From assembly GCA_910586585.1 (NCBI GenBank), contig CAJUKA010000088.1:1-16795 (forward strand): a DNA stretch of 16,795 nt. The letters run 5' to 3'. The notes below the pieces were generated by a model. That model was given only the letters and a program-made list of their open reading frames with translations. It did no database searches and was not told where the DNA came from. Of the stretch, positions 7,807 through 14,841 are shown in pieces; positions within the stretch are counted from its first letter, which is position 1; each line of letters opens with the position of its first letter. A program made the position numbers and the translations under genes. The DNA comes from an uncultured Lachnospiraceae bacterium (GTDB lineage: Bacteria > Bacillota > Clostridia > Lachnospirales > Lachnospiraceae).

Positions 7807-7887
7807 CACAATTCAGCCCCGAACTGTTACCCCGAATCATCTGCCTGTTTTCTGTATACACATAAAGTCGTATTTTCAGATTCTATC

Positions 7888-7932
7888 TTGCTTACAGGAT
7901 TGTATGATGCTATACTAAATACCATCATACAA
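7888..7932 (+). promoter_or_regulatory. Promoter with a perfect 10-bp dyad around the -10 box
   Basis: A -35 box TTGCTT (7888-7893), a 17-bp spacer and a -10 box TATACT (7911-7916) drive the gene at 7956. The half-sites TTGTATGATG (7900-7909) and CATCATACAA (7923-7932) are exact reverse complements separated by 13 bp, with the -10 box and predicted start site between them. That placement is what a repressor operator looks like. A strong AAAGGAGG ribosome site follows at about 7940-7947. Confidence 0.7.
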
Positions 7933-7955
7933 CGTATTACAAAGGAGGTCTCTTT

Positions 7956-8474
7956 ATGGAAAGCCCAGATAACAGCCCAATTTACAAGATCGCTGCGGAA
8001 ATCTCGAATGCAGATGCCAAACTCCTATCGGAAATCAGCGAATGTCTCATTCATACTTCGGACTATTTTCATAAGCACCTAGAAAACTACGAAAACCGCG
8101 GTATGGAGGAAGAACGCGACATCGACGAAATTCGGTGGATTGGCATGGTGGACAGCCTAATCGAGCATGGCTATGTCTGTGAGTGCGATTACAAAGAAGA
8201 ACTAGACGAGGTGCTTGCCTGTATCAAAGTACTAAAGGGCGTCAGGAACGAAAATCTTCCCCTTGAGCCTGACTGGTTTGATGAGGAGGGCGAGATTACA
8301 GACTGGTGCGAAACCATAGACCAGAACTGGCAGCCGCAGGACATGTGCATCGCTGCCATTGATATTGGCAGCGACAGCTATGTCATGTTCGCCTGCCGCC
8401 GGGATTCATTCAAAACATTGTGCGAATATGCCGAGGAAGCTGGATACCGCATTGACTTGGCATGCAATATGTAG
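7956..8474 (+). CDS. DUF6630-like protein
   Basis: This 172-residue acidic soluble protein matches, by pattern, the DUF6630 family: a helical first half (WIGMVDSLIEHGYVCECDYKEEL at 61-83, given here as part of a helix-strand-helix run), a WC pair at 117-118 (ITDWCETIDQNW) and a closing strand AAIDIGSDSYVMF (133-145) before a final helix. The family's function is unknown to me; small proteins of this type often sit in immunity-rich accessory regions. The start is fixed by AAAGGAGG eight bases upstream and by a promoter with an operator-like dyad at 7888-7932. It converges on the gene ending at 8480 with only five bases between the stop codons. Confidence 0.65.
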   Translation: MESPDNSPIYKIAAEISNADAKLLSEISECLIHTSDYFHKHLENYENRGMEEERDIDEIRWIGMVDSLIEHGYVCECDYKEELDEVLACIKVLKGVRNENLPLEPDWFDEEGEITDWCETIDQNWQPQDMCIAAIDIGSDSYVMFACRRDSFKTLCEYAEEAGYRIDLACNM

Positions 8475-8479
8475 CGAAT

Positions 8480-10216
8480 TTATTTCAAGCCAAAATAGCT
8501 CTTCATTTCTCCCTGAAATGAAGAATGTCGCGGAAACTTTTTCCTGTACTGTGCAAAGATTTCCTGCCTTGCCCCCTGTACACCCATCGCTTCCTTATTC
8601 TCTGCTGTCAGCGCAAGCAGTACTGCGACTTCGTGGTAATGGCTTCTGTGCTGACTGCTGACAATGGCATCTGCCCTGCTGTACACAATTTTTTCTGCCC
8701 ACGCAAGATATTTTTTTCTCTCGTTCTGCTCCATTGGAAAATACTGCTTCCACCGCTGGAAATAATTCCAAAATATACTTACCTTGCGTGCGCGGCTCTC
8801 CTCAGCTACAGCACTTTCAAAATGCATGGAAGCATAGGAGAGCGGATCGTCCACAAAACCGACCTGCTGCGCGACGCCCGAGGCGGCCTTTGACGGCTGT
8901 GGATTTTCATATAAATACAAAAGAAACAGCCGGATTCCGCGGTCAATAAAACTGGAACTCCATCCCAGTGACCCCGACGGATTTTTTGACGCCTGTTTCG
9001 CGGTGCCAAAATCGCCCGTATAAAAACAAAGCTCATAATAGTTCCATTTGCCAATCTGATTCTGGCAGAGCTCTTTGTTTCTGATTTGATATCTCTCCTC
9101 ACCTTTTAGCCCGGAAAACAGCACTTCCTTTCCCCGCATTCCATACTGCTGTGCCATCTCCTTTGTGCCAAACAGACGCAGATAATTTCGAACCGTCGTA
9201 TCCGAGCAAAAACATTCCCAGCAGAACCGCATCATTTGTTCATCGTGTGACAGGCAGGAGGCGGCATATGCTGCTTTCAGCGCAATGTCCCCTCTGATTT
9301 TCAGCCTCTTATTTATCTTTATCAATGCTGTCTCTGCGATTTTCTCAATCTGTTCATATTCATGACGCTTATGATATGCCTCCATGGCGGCCAGATACAG
9401 AGATGGATGGAGATTGCAGACTTCCTCTGCCACGGCGCCGAGACGCTCGACGCCCCCCTGATACAAAACTGCCTCCTGTAAGAGCCGTGCCTCCACATCT
9501 CCTTCCTCTTTCTTTAAAAGTGTAATCCAGTCTTCCCAAAAGCGCGCTGTCTCCGCAAGCTCTTCACGTCCCACCTGCAGCATATCCTCAAGATGCAGGT
9601 CCTGAAATGCCCTGTGTGAAAAATACAGGTACAAATTCTCTGCGCGCCTGTCCGCATCAAGTGCCTGATACGCTGCATAGAGCGTCAGCAAAGCCAGTTG
9701 TTTGAGGTCTGTTCTGATAATGTCGTGTTCTATCAAATCCTGTAAATCAGCCGGGTCACATTCTTCGGAGTACTCGCTTTCTGCACACACCTCCATCGCC
9801 CACAGCCACTCATAGATGAAGTTCGCTTCCTGATACCGGCAGTCGTCCACGCAGTCCTTCGCAAGCTGTATTGCATACAGAAGCTTATCCCCGATTCCCT
9901 GATTGTCATAGTACTCTGTCACCCAATCCCTGTCCCAGTAGTCCTCGGAATAATCCTCGTATTCCTCCACATCAAGCGTCAGCTCACCTTCATCAATCTG
10001 GTTCATCCAGATCTTTAGCTGTCTCATCTTTTCATCTACAAATTCCTGAGACATGCGCACTGTTTTCTCTTTGGTTTGAGCTTTCACGCTGCCCGACGTG
10101 TACTGTGCGATCAGGTTTTCCATCTGCCGCTGCTGCTCTTTTGACAGAAACGTATTCATATCCAAGATAATTTGCAGCAAGTTTTCTTTCGTTAGTTTTT
10201 TCAGATTATTTTTCAC
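8480..10216 (-). CDS. Large alpha-helical, TPR-like protein of unknown function
   Basis: This 578-residue protein is helical throughout. The N-terminus (MKNNLKKLTKENLLQIILDM) is followed by a very acidic stretch at about 75-100 (DEGELTLDVEEYEDYSEDYWDRDW), then by repeated aromatic/alanine helix pairs (for example ALLTLYAAYQALDADRRAENLYLY; IALKAAYAASCLSHDEQMMRFC) that look like TPR or SEL-type solenoid units. The last 90 residues (KKYLAWAEKIVYSRADAIVSSQ … YRKKFPRHSSFQGEM) recall helical tails of SWIM-associated proteins. No signal peptide or catalytic motif is visible. The start is GTG, overlapping the stop of the preceding coiled-coil gene as GTGA, so translation is coupled and the two products probably act together. 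Confidence 0.75.
   Translation of the reverse strand: MKNNLKKLTKENLLQIILDMNTFLSKEQQRQMENLIAQYTSGSVKAQTKEKTVRMSQEFVDEKMRQLKIWMNQIDEGELTLDVEEYEDYSEDYWDRDWVTEYYDNQGIGDKLLYAIQLAKDCVDDCRYQEANFIYEWLWAMEVCAESEYSEECDPADLQDLIEHDIIRTDLKQLALLTLYAAYQALDADRRAENLYLYFSHRAFQDLHLEDMLQVGREELAETARFWEDWITLLKKEEGDVEARLLQEAVLYQGGVERLGAVAEEVCNLHPSLYLAAMEAYHKRHEYEQIEKIAETALIKINKRLKIRGDIALKAAYAASCLSHDEQMMRFCWECFCSDTTVRNYLRLFGTKEMAQQYGMRGKEVLFSGLKGEERYQIRNKELCQNQIGKWNYYELCFYTGDFGTAKQASKNPSGSLGWSSSFIDRGIRLFLLYLYENPQPSKAASGVAQQVGFVDDPLSYASMHFESAVAEESRARKVSIFWNYFQRWKQYFPMEQNERKKYLAWAEKIVYSRADAIVSSQHRSHYHEVAVLLALTAENKEAMGVQGARQEIFAQYRKKFPRHSSFQGEMKSYFGLK
8501..8523. terminator. Possible hairpin terminator at the convergent gene ends
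   Basis: CTTCATTTC (8501-8509) and GAAATGAAG (8515-8523) form a perfect 9-bp stem with a five-base loop, inside the last codons of the minus-strand gene. On the minus strand it is followed within a few bases by ATTTT, a weak U-tract. It could terminate either of the converging transcripts (stops at 8474 and 8480), but the weak U-tract keeps confidence low. Confidence 0.3.
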
Positions 10217-10401
10217 TCGTGTATCTCCCTTTCAGCCAGCAAACGCTTCAATTCTGCAATTTCCGCATCCTTATCTGCAAGTTTTGCATCCTTATCTGCA
10301 AGCTTTGCATCCTTATCTGCAATTTCCGCATCCTTATCTGCAAGCAAATCCTTGAGTTCACCAAACTCCGGCAAAATCATTCTCTTTAATGCTTCGCTCA
10401 T
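10213..10401 (-). CDS. Small heptad-repeat coiled-coil protein
   Basis: This 62-residue protein has a short head (MSEALKRMILPEFGELKDLL) and then four near-perfect seven-residue repeats of the form ADKDA-E/K-I/L, ending AELKRLLAEREIHE. This is an ideal coiled coil with hydrophobic positions at I/L and alanine. The repeats are encoded by 21-bp DNA units (10254-10337). A strong GGAGGTGAT ribosome site lies just before the ATG. Its stop overlaps the GTG start of the 578-residue helical protein by four bases, so the two are coupled; an oligomerising or scaffolding partner is a reasonable guess. The repeat number is likely to vary between strains. Confidence 0.75.
   Translation of the reverse strand: MSEALKRMILPEFGELKDLLADKDAEIADKDAKLADKDAKLADKDAEIAELKRLLAEREIHE
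10254..10337. repeat. Four tandem 21-bp units
   Basis: Units begin at 10254, 10275, 10296 and 10317, each CTGCAA followed by a variable four to six bases and GCATCCTTAT; a degenerate fifth starts at 10338. Units 1 and 4 are identical and units 2 and 3 differ by one base. The period is an exact multiple of three and of a heptad, so unit gain or loss would keep the coiled coil in frame and in register. Confidence 0.9.
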
Positions 10402-10494
10402 CCGATCACCTCCACTAACAATCTTTTGATATCATGTTCTTATAAATCCCTCCATATCGCATATTTATTTTTCGTAGCGCTGTCTTTTGTATTG

Positions 10495-11820
10495 CTATGT
10501 GTCGGTACTCTCAAAAAATCCGCACCCTGTCTCCATATTTTGCAGCCCCCAGCAGCCTAAAACATCGTCCTCACTGAGAAATTCCCTACGCTCATGCATC
10601 CAAGACTGAAACTCTACTGCACCGTAAAGCTCTGTTCCCGGCTCGTGCCCAGCAGCTTTCGGACTATAGAGGATAAATTGTGCGCCAGACTCGAGGGCTG
10701 TCCAGTCCATACCGTCAAAACCATACGGATCACTGGCAATATAATGGATTGTGTAGCCTTCTTCTGTCACATCCCATTGTTCTCCGAGCTCATGACCAGT
10801 ATCCAGAACAAGCTCTTCCATTGTCAGCAGCCAAGAAGCATCTGTGAGTTTTCCCACGTTCCCAAACTGCCCATGAAATTGACAGACATAAACCGTGTCA
10901 CAGTTCGCATCGGAGTACTCCCCCACAAAGCTGCCGTCTGGGTTTAACGCAAGGGAAGTCATCCATCCCCCTGCACCGCTGTAAAACAACAGTTCCAGGG
11001 GTTTTGTGATCGGCAGCGCCTCCACCTCCTCTATTACGGCTGGAGGCTGAACCGCTGTCATTGCAGCTTGAAAATCCTTTAGATTCTCCAACATGGATTT
11101 GTTCTGCTCCCTAGCAAACACTGGCTCTTGGCTATCCAGCCACCACAGACTGTCATAAAGCCGTCCCTCTTTCTCAAAAGTTCCCTGTAAATCGCTGTCG
11201 GTATTGAGCAGCACTACGCTGTTGGAGAGCAATGCGTTGATCTCCTCCATAAAAGCGGCAATTTCCTCTGGGTCAAAACCATTGTGCACAGGAGAGCCAA
11301 AGTTGATATCAAATTGAACATGGTTCTGCTGCACTACAGTCTCCTTATTTCCTGTCAAGGCGGAAAGTGAATAGTCGTACATACCAACGCCCTGATACAT
11401 CGTTGGATGGTACCGCAGAAGATAGTCCTCTCCATCTAAGGTACACAAAAATACACTCGTCCAGCCTGTATGTGCAAAGCCGCCCACTTCACGGTCAATC
11501 AACTCGTCCTTCTCCCATATTTCAAGCTGCTGTCCCTGCCCGTCCTCCAGCGCTGTCAGGCGCACTTCCTCAGGAATCCCATTTCTGTTCAAGTCAGGGG
11601 CAACAGCCGCGTCCGCTATCGCATCTATTTCGATATCTGTTTCGATATCTGTTTCGACATCTGTTTTAATTTCCGCCGCATCTGATGCAGCAGTCTCTAT
11701 TGGTGTACTCTCCAATTGTTTCTCAGTGATCTCCGCGTTCTGGCTGCCAGCACATGCACAGCATAATCCCATAAGTATGCTTCCCTCAGCCAATATATAG
11801 CATAACTTCTTTTTTATCAT
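10495..11820 (-). CDS. Probable lipoprotein with an EF-hand-like loop
   Basis: This 441-residue protein starts with MIKKK, a hydrophobic segment (6-19) and a cysteine cluster C20-C21-A-C23 before a polar low-complexity linker, which suggests lipid anchoring at C23 although the lipobox is not canonical. Residues about 48-67 hold TDVETDIETDIEID repeats. DLNRNGIPEEVRL (about 76-88) is a D-x-N-x-N-G calcium-loop-like motif common at the start of secreted beta domains. The C-terminal half (GGWMTSLALNPDGSFVGEYSDANC, then WLLTMEELVLDTGHELGE) resembles a secreted beta-sandwich family frequent in Lachnospiraceae, of unknown function. The start is fixed by GGAGGGG five bases upstream. It overlaps the end of the GNAT gene by 35 bp. 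Confidence 0.75.
   Translation of the reverse strand: MIKKKLCYILAEGSILMGLCCACAGSQNAEITEKQLESTPIETAASDAAEIKTDVETDIETDIEIDAIADAAVAPDLNRNGIPEEVRLTALEDGQGQQLEIWEKDELIDREVGGFAHTGWTSVFLCTLDGEDYLLRYHPTMYQGVGMYDYSLSALTGNKETVVQQNHVQFDINFGSPVHNGFDPEEIAAFMEEINALLSNSVVLLNTDSDLQGTFEKEGRLYDSLWWLDSQEPVFAREQNKSMLENLKDFQAAMTAVQPPAVIEEVEALPITKPLELLFYSGAGGWMTSLALNPDGSFVGEYSDANCDTVYVCQFHGQFGNVGKLTDASWLLTMEELVLDTGHELGEQWDVTEEGYTIHYIASDPYGFDGMDWTALESGAQFILYSPKAAGHEPGTELYGAVEFQSWMHERREFLSEDDVLGCWGLQNMETGCGFFESTDT
11628..11663. repeat. Three tandem 12-bp units
   Basis: TTTCGATATCTG at 11628-11639 and 11640-11651 is followed by TTTCGACATCTG at 11652-11663. On the minus strand each unit encodes TDIE or TDVE in the linker after the lipoprotein signal, so copy number changes would alter linker length without breaking the frame. 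Confidence 0.85.
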
Positions 11821-12301
11821 GCGTCCCCTCCAAAAAAGCTTTTCCTAACCAGACAACTCTATCCACTTGCGATTTTATTGTACCACAATGTACCACTACC
11901 TTACGCCAAAAGTTTTGGGCAGGTAAATTGTTAACCCATTGGGATACTTCCCACCCACCATGAAACATATCAAAAATCTTCATAGCAACTGCCCTGCCAA
12001 CACCTTTTTGTCTGTATTTCTTCATAACAAAAAATTCAGCTATGCAATGAGGGGTTGGCAGAGTATTATGTTCACAACAGGAACGTACTAAGACCAGTCC
12101 TGCAAGTTTTCCATTTACCCTGATAAAAAAAGGATGTCTGCCCTCTTCATTCCAATAATCATCAATATGCGCATATCCAAAATATCCGTATTCGTTTATG
12201 TCATCATCTGAAAATTCTGAAAAATCATATTGATACAATTCCAACATCTGTATTAAAACAGATTTCTGCTCATATAATATAGCCTCCACACAAATGTCCA
12301 T
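11786..12301 (-). CDS. GNAT-family N-acetyltransferase, with an unusual C-terminal tail
   Basis: This 171-residue protein has the GNAT fold: strand-helix start, HPFFIRVNGKLAGLVLV (beta strands 2-3, 56-72), core strand IAEFFVMKKYRQKGVG with the acetyl-CoA loop Y96-RQKGVG (Q98, G100, G102), and a late AQNFWRKV helix (128-135). The substrate cannot be told. GGAGG about eight bases upstream supports the ATG. After FWRKV the sequence (VVHCGTIKSQVDRVVWLGKAF…) does not look like the usual family ending, and the last 11 residues overlap the lipoprotein gene and its ribosome site. A late frameshift or a lost stop is possible. It lies 20 bp after the small gene ending at 12322, in an operon-like run. 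Confidence 0.8.
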   Translation of the reverse strand: MDICVEAILYEQKSVLIQMLELYQYDFSEFSDDDINEYGYFGYAHIDDYWNEEGRHPFFIRVNGKLAGLVLVRSCCEHNTLPTPHCIAEFFVMKKYRQKGVGRAVAMKIFDMFHGGWEVSQWVNNLPAQNFWRKVVVHCGTIKSQVDRVVWLGKAFLEGTHDKKEVMLYIG

Positions 12302-12321
12302 ACTTATCCTCCATAAAAAGC

Positions 12322-12642
12322 TTATTTCGGAAATACCTTGACCAATGCTGACATTGCTGCAAGCATAAAATCTCTTTGATGCGAATCGGACTCATGCCAG
12401 CCCCCGTCCAAGAGCTCCACTTGAATGCCCTGAATGTTATTCTCTGATGCGAAAAAACGCACGCCTTCTTCTACACCTTCTGCAAATCGTTCGGGAAGCC
12501 GTTCATGCGGACAATGATTTTCAAATAGAATCTCATCCGTGTCAAGCTTGTATATTTGAAGAGTCACAATCGCATACTTTGGAATAGAGCAAAACGGACG
12601 CACATAGTTTCCTTCAACCTCGGCAAGCAGTTTCTTTTGCAT
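12322..12642 (-). CDS. Small hypothetical protein
   Basis: I do not recognise this 106-residue protein. It has a strand-rich N-terminal half (YAIVTLQIYKLDTDEILFENHCPHERLPERF) and a helical end (RDFMLAAMSALVKVF). The frame is open up to 12771, but the ATG at 12642 is preferred because AAGGAG lies seven bases before it and the upstream part (MNSIKEIVQNYITRKFYRQG…) has no good ribosome site. It appears to be the first gene of the leftward run that includes the acetyltransferase and the lipoprotein. Confidence 0.6.
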   Translation of the reverse strand: MQKKLLAEVEGNYVRPFCSIPKYAIVTLQIYKLDTDEILFENHCPHERLPERFAEGVEEGVRFFASENNIQGIQVELLDGGWHESDSHQRDFMLAAMSALVKVFPK

Positions 12643-12860
12643 TGCATCTCTCCTTTTCATCATAATATCCCAACTACCTGTTCTCTGAAACAAGCATAGC
12701 ATTTTATATACTCCCTGTCTATAAAATTTACGCGTAATATAGTTTTGCACAATCTCCTTGATACTGTTCACTCCGTTCCAGTAACAAACAAAAACAGATT
12801 CAAAAAATAGGTTTAAAATAAAAATTCAAAAAAGACCTCATACGTATAACTCACAAAAAC

Positions 12861-12903
12861 TTACGCCTGTTTCCCATCTTATAAAAATAGAAAACAGGCG
12901 TAA
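12861..12903 (-). terminator. Intrinsic terminator of the tail-protein array
   Basis: TTACGCCTGTTT (12861-12872) and AAACAGGCGTAA (12892-12903) pair perfectly over 12 bp with a 19-base loop. On the minus strand the stem is followed by GTTTTTG, a short U-tract. It lies 57 bp after the stop at 12960, which suits the end of the leftward operon starting beyond the window edge. The in-frame remnant tail of the last gene runs into its loop. Confidence 0.6.
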
Positions 12904-12959
12904 AGACGAACAAATCCTTTGTCAAACAGACTGCTATCCGAATACATAGGATTATTCTT
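12879..12959 (-). pseudogene. In-frame C-terminal tail stranded behind a stop codon
   Basis: Directly after the TAA of the preceding gene (12960-12962), and in the same frame, 26 sense codons follow. The first 17 encode KNNPMYSDSSLFDKGFV, identical to the C-terminal tail of the gene at 15514-16413. At DNA level the two copies (12909-12959 and its counterpart near 15540-15590) differ at five positions, all synonymous (AGC/AGT, CTG/TTG, GAC/GAT, AAA/AAG, TTT/TTC). This tail was therefore under protein-level selection until recently. The best reading is that small indels just upstream (IERYHKK in the other copy versus IEPL-stop here) cut it off. Confidence 0.7.
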
Positions 12960-13757
12960 TTATAGCGGCTCTATTGATGTTCCCTTCGTTTTCCCAAAAA
13001 GCACTTTGCAGAAATCATGTATCCCTTGATTTTCATTGTTTAGAGCAGACATAAACAGAGATTTTATATTGATTTTCCCTCCGCTTTTCTCATATTCTGC
13101 CAAATAGCGTGACCGGAACTCCTGATAGGATTTTCGGATATAACTGCCTGCCTGATTGACATCATAGGTATAATACAAATCATCTAACTCCTTCTTATTC
13201 AATCTTTCTTTGAACCTTTCAGGATTATATCGGCCTTTGGCACAGCCCACATCCCATTCGATCAGCTCTTCATAAGCCCGATTCAGATTTTCCAGCTCTT
13301 CTTCCTGTGTCAGCAAACGAATGCCATCAGTCGCTTTATTATCATATACATATAACTCCCTTGTTCCATCCCGATACCCCTGCACGATTTGCTGATGCAG
13401 GACAGAATATGCGTGCATTGTCGATGCCATAGAATCTTCAAATCCATAATAGCCCTGACTATACCCAACGTTGCCAATATAGTCTGCTACTTCGCGCTGT
13501 AATTCCTGATAGTAATAAGAACTAAGATATTCTATGCTACAGTGTGTTGATTTTGATAACATAATATCAAATTTATTTTTAATATCCATAAATGAAGCAA
13601 TATCCATTGCATGTAAATCATGTATCTCGACTGTATCCCGATTTTCCCTGACAGCTTTGTCTGTATTGTTCGTGGAACACTGTACACTTCCCCGATTTCG
13701 TGGATTTAGCTCGCTGGACATATAGACCTCCATCGTGCGGTTTCCTACCCTAATCAT
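12960..13757 (-). CDS. Hypothetical tail-array protein, probably truncated at its C-terminus
   Basis: This 265-residue protein is not recognised. A polar N-terminus (1-40) leads to DTVEIHD (41-47), a motif echoed in the broken gene upstream in the array (DSVEISD). The rest is helical and tyrosine-rich (YLSSYYYQELQREVADYIG; SYIRKSYQEFRSRYLAEYEKS). The ATG at 13757 is preceded by AAGGAGG. The frame stops at TAA 12960-12962 but goes on in frame with a conserved 17-residue tail, so the true product was about 26 residues longer. It is the last gene before the terminator at 12861-12903 and follows the 329-residue gene after 81 bp. No signal peptide or enzyme motif is visible. Confidence 0.7.
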   Translation of the reverse strand: MIRVGNRTMEVYMSSELNPRNRGSVQCSTNNTDKAVRENRDTVEIHDLHAMDIASFMDIKNKFDIMLSKSTHCSIEYLSSYYYQELQREVADYIGNVGYSQGYYGFEDSMASTMHAYSVLHQQIVQGYRDGTRELYVYDNKATDGIRLLTQEEELENLNRAYEELIEWDVGCAKGRYNPERFKERLNKKELDDLYYTYDVNQAGSYIRKSYQEFRSRYLAEYEKSGGKINIKSLFMSALNNENQGIHDFCKVLFGKTKGTSIEPL

Positions 13758-13838
13758 CCGTCATCTCCTCCTTCCGGCTTTTCCCCATTCTATTTTCTTA
13801 TTATCAATTTCGTTTCCATCTTTCTACTTTTGCTGTTT

Positions 13839-14828
13839 TTATGCCATTTGGTCAAAGCTGTTGTGCATAATGTCCTCATTCGGAAGATCCTGCAACATTC
13901 CGTCCTTATAGCCAATACGCAGGTTTAAGTCGGGAATACGGTAAAATCCCTCTGCCAGAAGCTTCTTGATATTTTCCTCAAAGACGTTGTAGGCAGTCCC
14001 TTTAAACTGAGCAGGTACTGCATCAGAAGTCTTTAATGCCTCCCTGTAAATATCCAGAATATTTTCACCCCTGTCATTCACAAGTCCGGCTTCCGTCTGG
14101 CGGTATTGTCGTGGATCTTGTCCTGTCACGCTCGCGAAACTGTTCAGGGTGTGATATTTTGCTTTCGCATAATCGGATATGGACGCCCTGTTACTGTGCA
14201 TGATATGGTAAAAAAGTTCTCGCGCGTTATGATCCTTATTTAACAGCTTTTCAAGCATTGCGGTCAGCCCTGCATCATCAACACCTGATACTTTGAGGGA
14301 ATAATTGTAAGGATCAATTGAGAAAGTCATGTTGTACTTGCTCAGCATGGCGCTGTCAATCCCCGCATTTCCAAAAATATTGCATAATTGCATATTGATG
14401 GTCTTTCGGTTGTACTCATGTGCCTGTTTCTCCGTTACATCACGCACTTCTCCTTTTAAATGGGGATCGTCTAAATTTCCGCCGCCGCCCAGACAGCCAA
14501 AAAGCGTCATCTCCAATTCATTATCATACATGGCAGTAACTTCTAACTCACTAAACTGCTTATAATAATCTGAGGAATATTTTTCACTGAGTGCCGCATA
14601 CACTTGACTTACTGTAGTATATTTTGCCCGGTTTCTTACGCCCATGGCATAGTATGTATCTTCCAGCTTTTCAAACGCTTTGTATCGTTCACTTTCTGGA
14701 TCACGATTATTGCTCTTTACTTGATCCTTTACAATTTTGAGGTCTTCCTTCCATGCCGGTGTCTTCGGTGCCTCTGGTGTATAACGGTAGGAAATGTTAT
14801 AATAATTATAAAATGCCGTCTCCTTCAT
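13839..14828 (-). CDS. DUF4885-like protein, array copy 1
   Basis: This 329-residue protein begins MKETAFYNYYNISYRYTPEA, has a helical region (26-90), a segment YDNELEMTLFGCLGGGG (101-117), and ends with DIMHNSFDQMA. The YTTVSQVYAALSEKYSSDYY and YDNELEMTLFG pattern recalls DUF4885, a family of unknown function; this match is from memory and tentative. The ATG at 14828 is chosen because AAAAGGGGGG lies six bases before it; an ATG at 14858 lies inside the previous gene. Its last 94 codons are about 95% identical in DNA to the partial gene at the right edge, so it is a recent duplicate. It follows the DUF6033-like gene after 13 bp. Confidence 0.75.
   Translation of the reverse strand: MKETAFYNYYNISYRYTPEAPKTPAWKEDLKIVKDQVKSNNRDPESERYKAFEKLEDTYYAMGVRNRAKYTTVSQVYAALSEKYSSDYYKQFSELEVTAMYDNELEMTLFGCLGGGGNLDDPHLKGEVRDVTEKQAHEYNRKTINMQLCNIFGNAGIDSAMLSKYNMTFSIDPYNYSLKVSGVDDAGLTAMLEKLLNKDHNARELFYHIMHSNRASISDYAKAKYHTLNSFASVTGQDPRQYRQTEAGLVNDRGENILDIYREALKTSDAVPAQFKGTAYNVFEENIKKLLAEGFYRIPDLNLRIGYKDGMLQDLPNEDIMHNSFDQMA
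13852..14133. repeat. 282-bp repeat, copy 1 (copy 2 at 16514-16795)
   Basis: This segment aligns to 16514-16795 without gaps at a constant offset of 2662 bp. I count about 15 mismatches by eye, roughly 95% identity, and only three amino-acid changes inside the segment. The window edge cuts copy 2, so the true repeat is probably longer. It is large enough to support homologous recombination that would delete or amplify the genes between. Confidence 0.9.
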
Positions 14829-14841
14829 ATTTCCCCCTTTT

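Larger units (their letters stand above)
7279..7955. other. Gene-free accessory region rich in repeats and remnants
   Basis: No convincing gene lies here. On the minus strand a short frame from about 7550 to a TAA at 7410-7412 (…VERHLRTGSVFIAKDTEEV…) and another from 7390 to 7310 (…GNFIFAYRIGKL) look protein-like but lack a credible start or length, so they may be debris of genes upstream of the remnant at 7105-7278. The rest holds a cluster of palindromes (7537-7602), an 18-bp motif present three times (7665-7806) and the promoter of the next gene (7888-7932). Confidence 0.5.

Noticed and set aside
7749..7814. Riboswitch or attenuator for the DUF6630-like gene
   Set aside because: The competing stems lie upstream of the predicted transcription start near 7922, so they would not be in that leader.
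7711..8082. A 123-codon plus-strand frame across the repeat region
   Set aside because: It starts inside a palindrome, crosses the promoter at 7888-7916 and overlaps the well-supported gene at 7956 in another frame.
10254..10337. Possible CRISPR-like array
   Set aside because: The 21-bp units are contiguous with no spacers and encode in-frame heptads.
12643..12771. N-terminal extension of the small protein at 12322-12642
   Set aside because: No ribosome site precedes the upstream ATG, whereas AAGGAG stands at the correct distance from the ATG at 12642.
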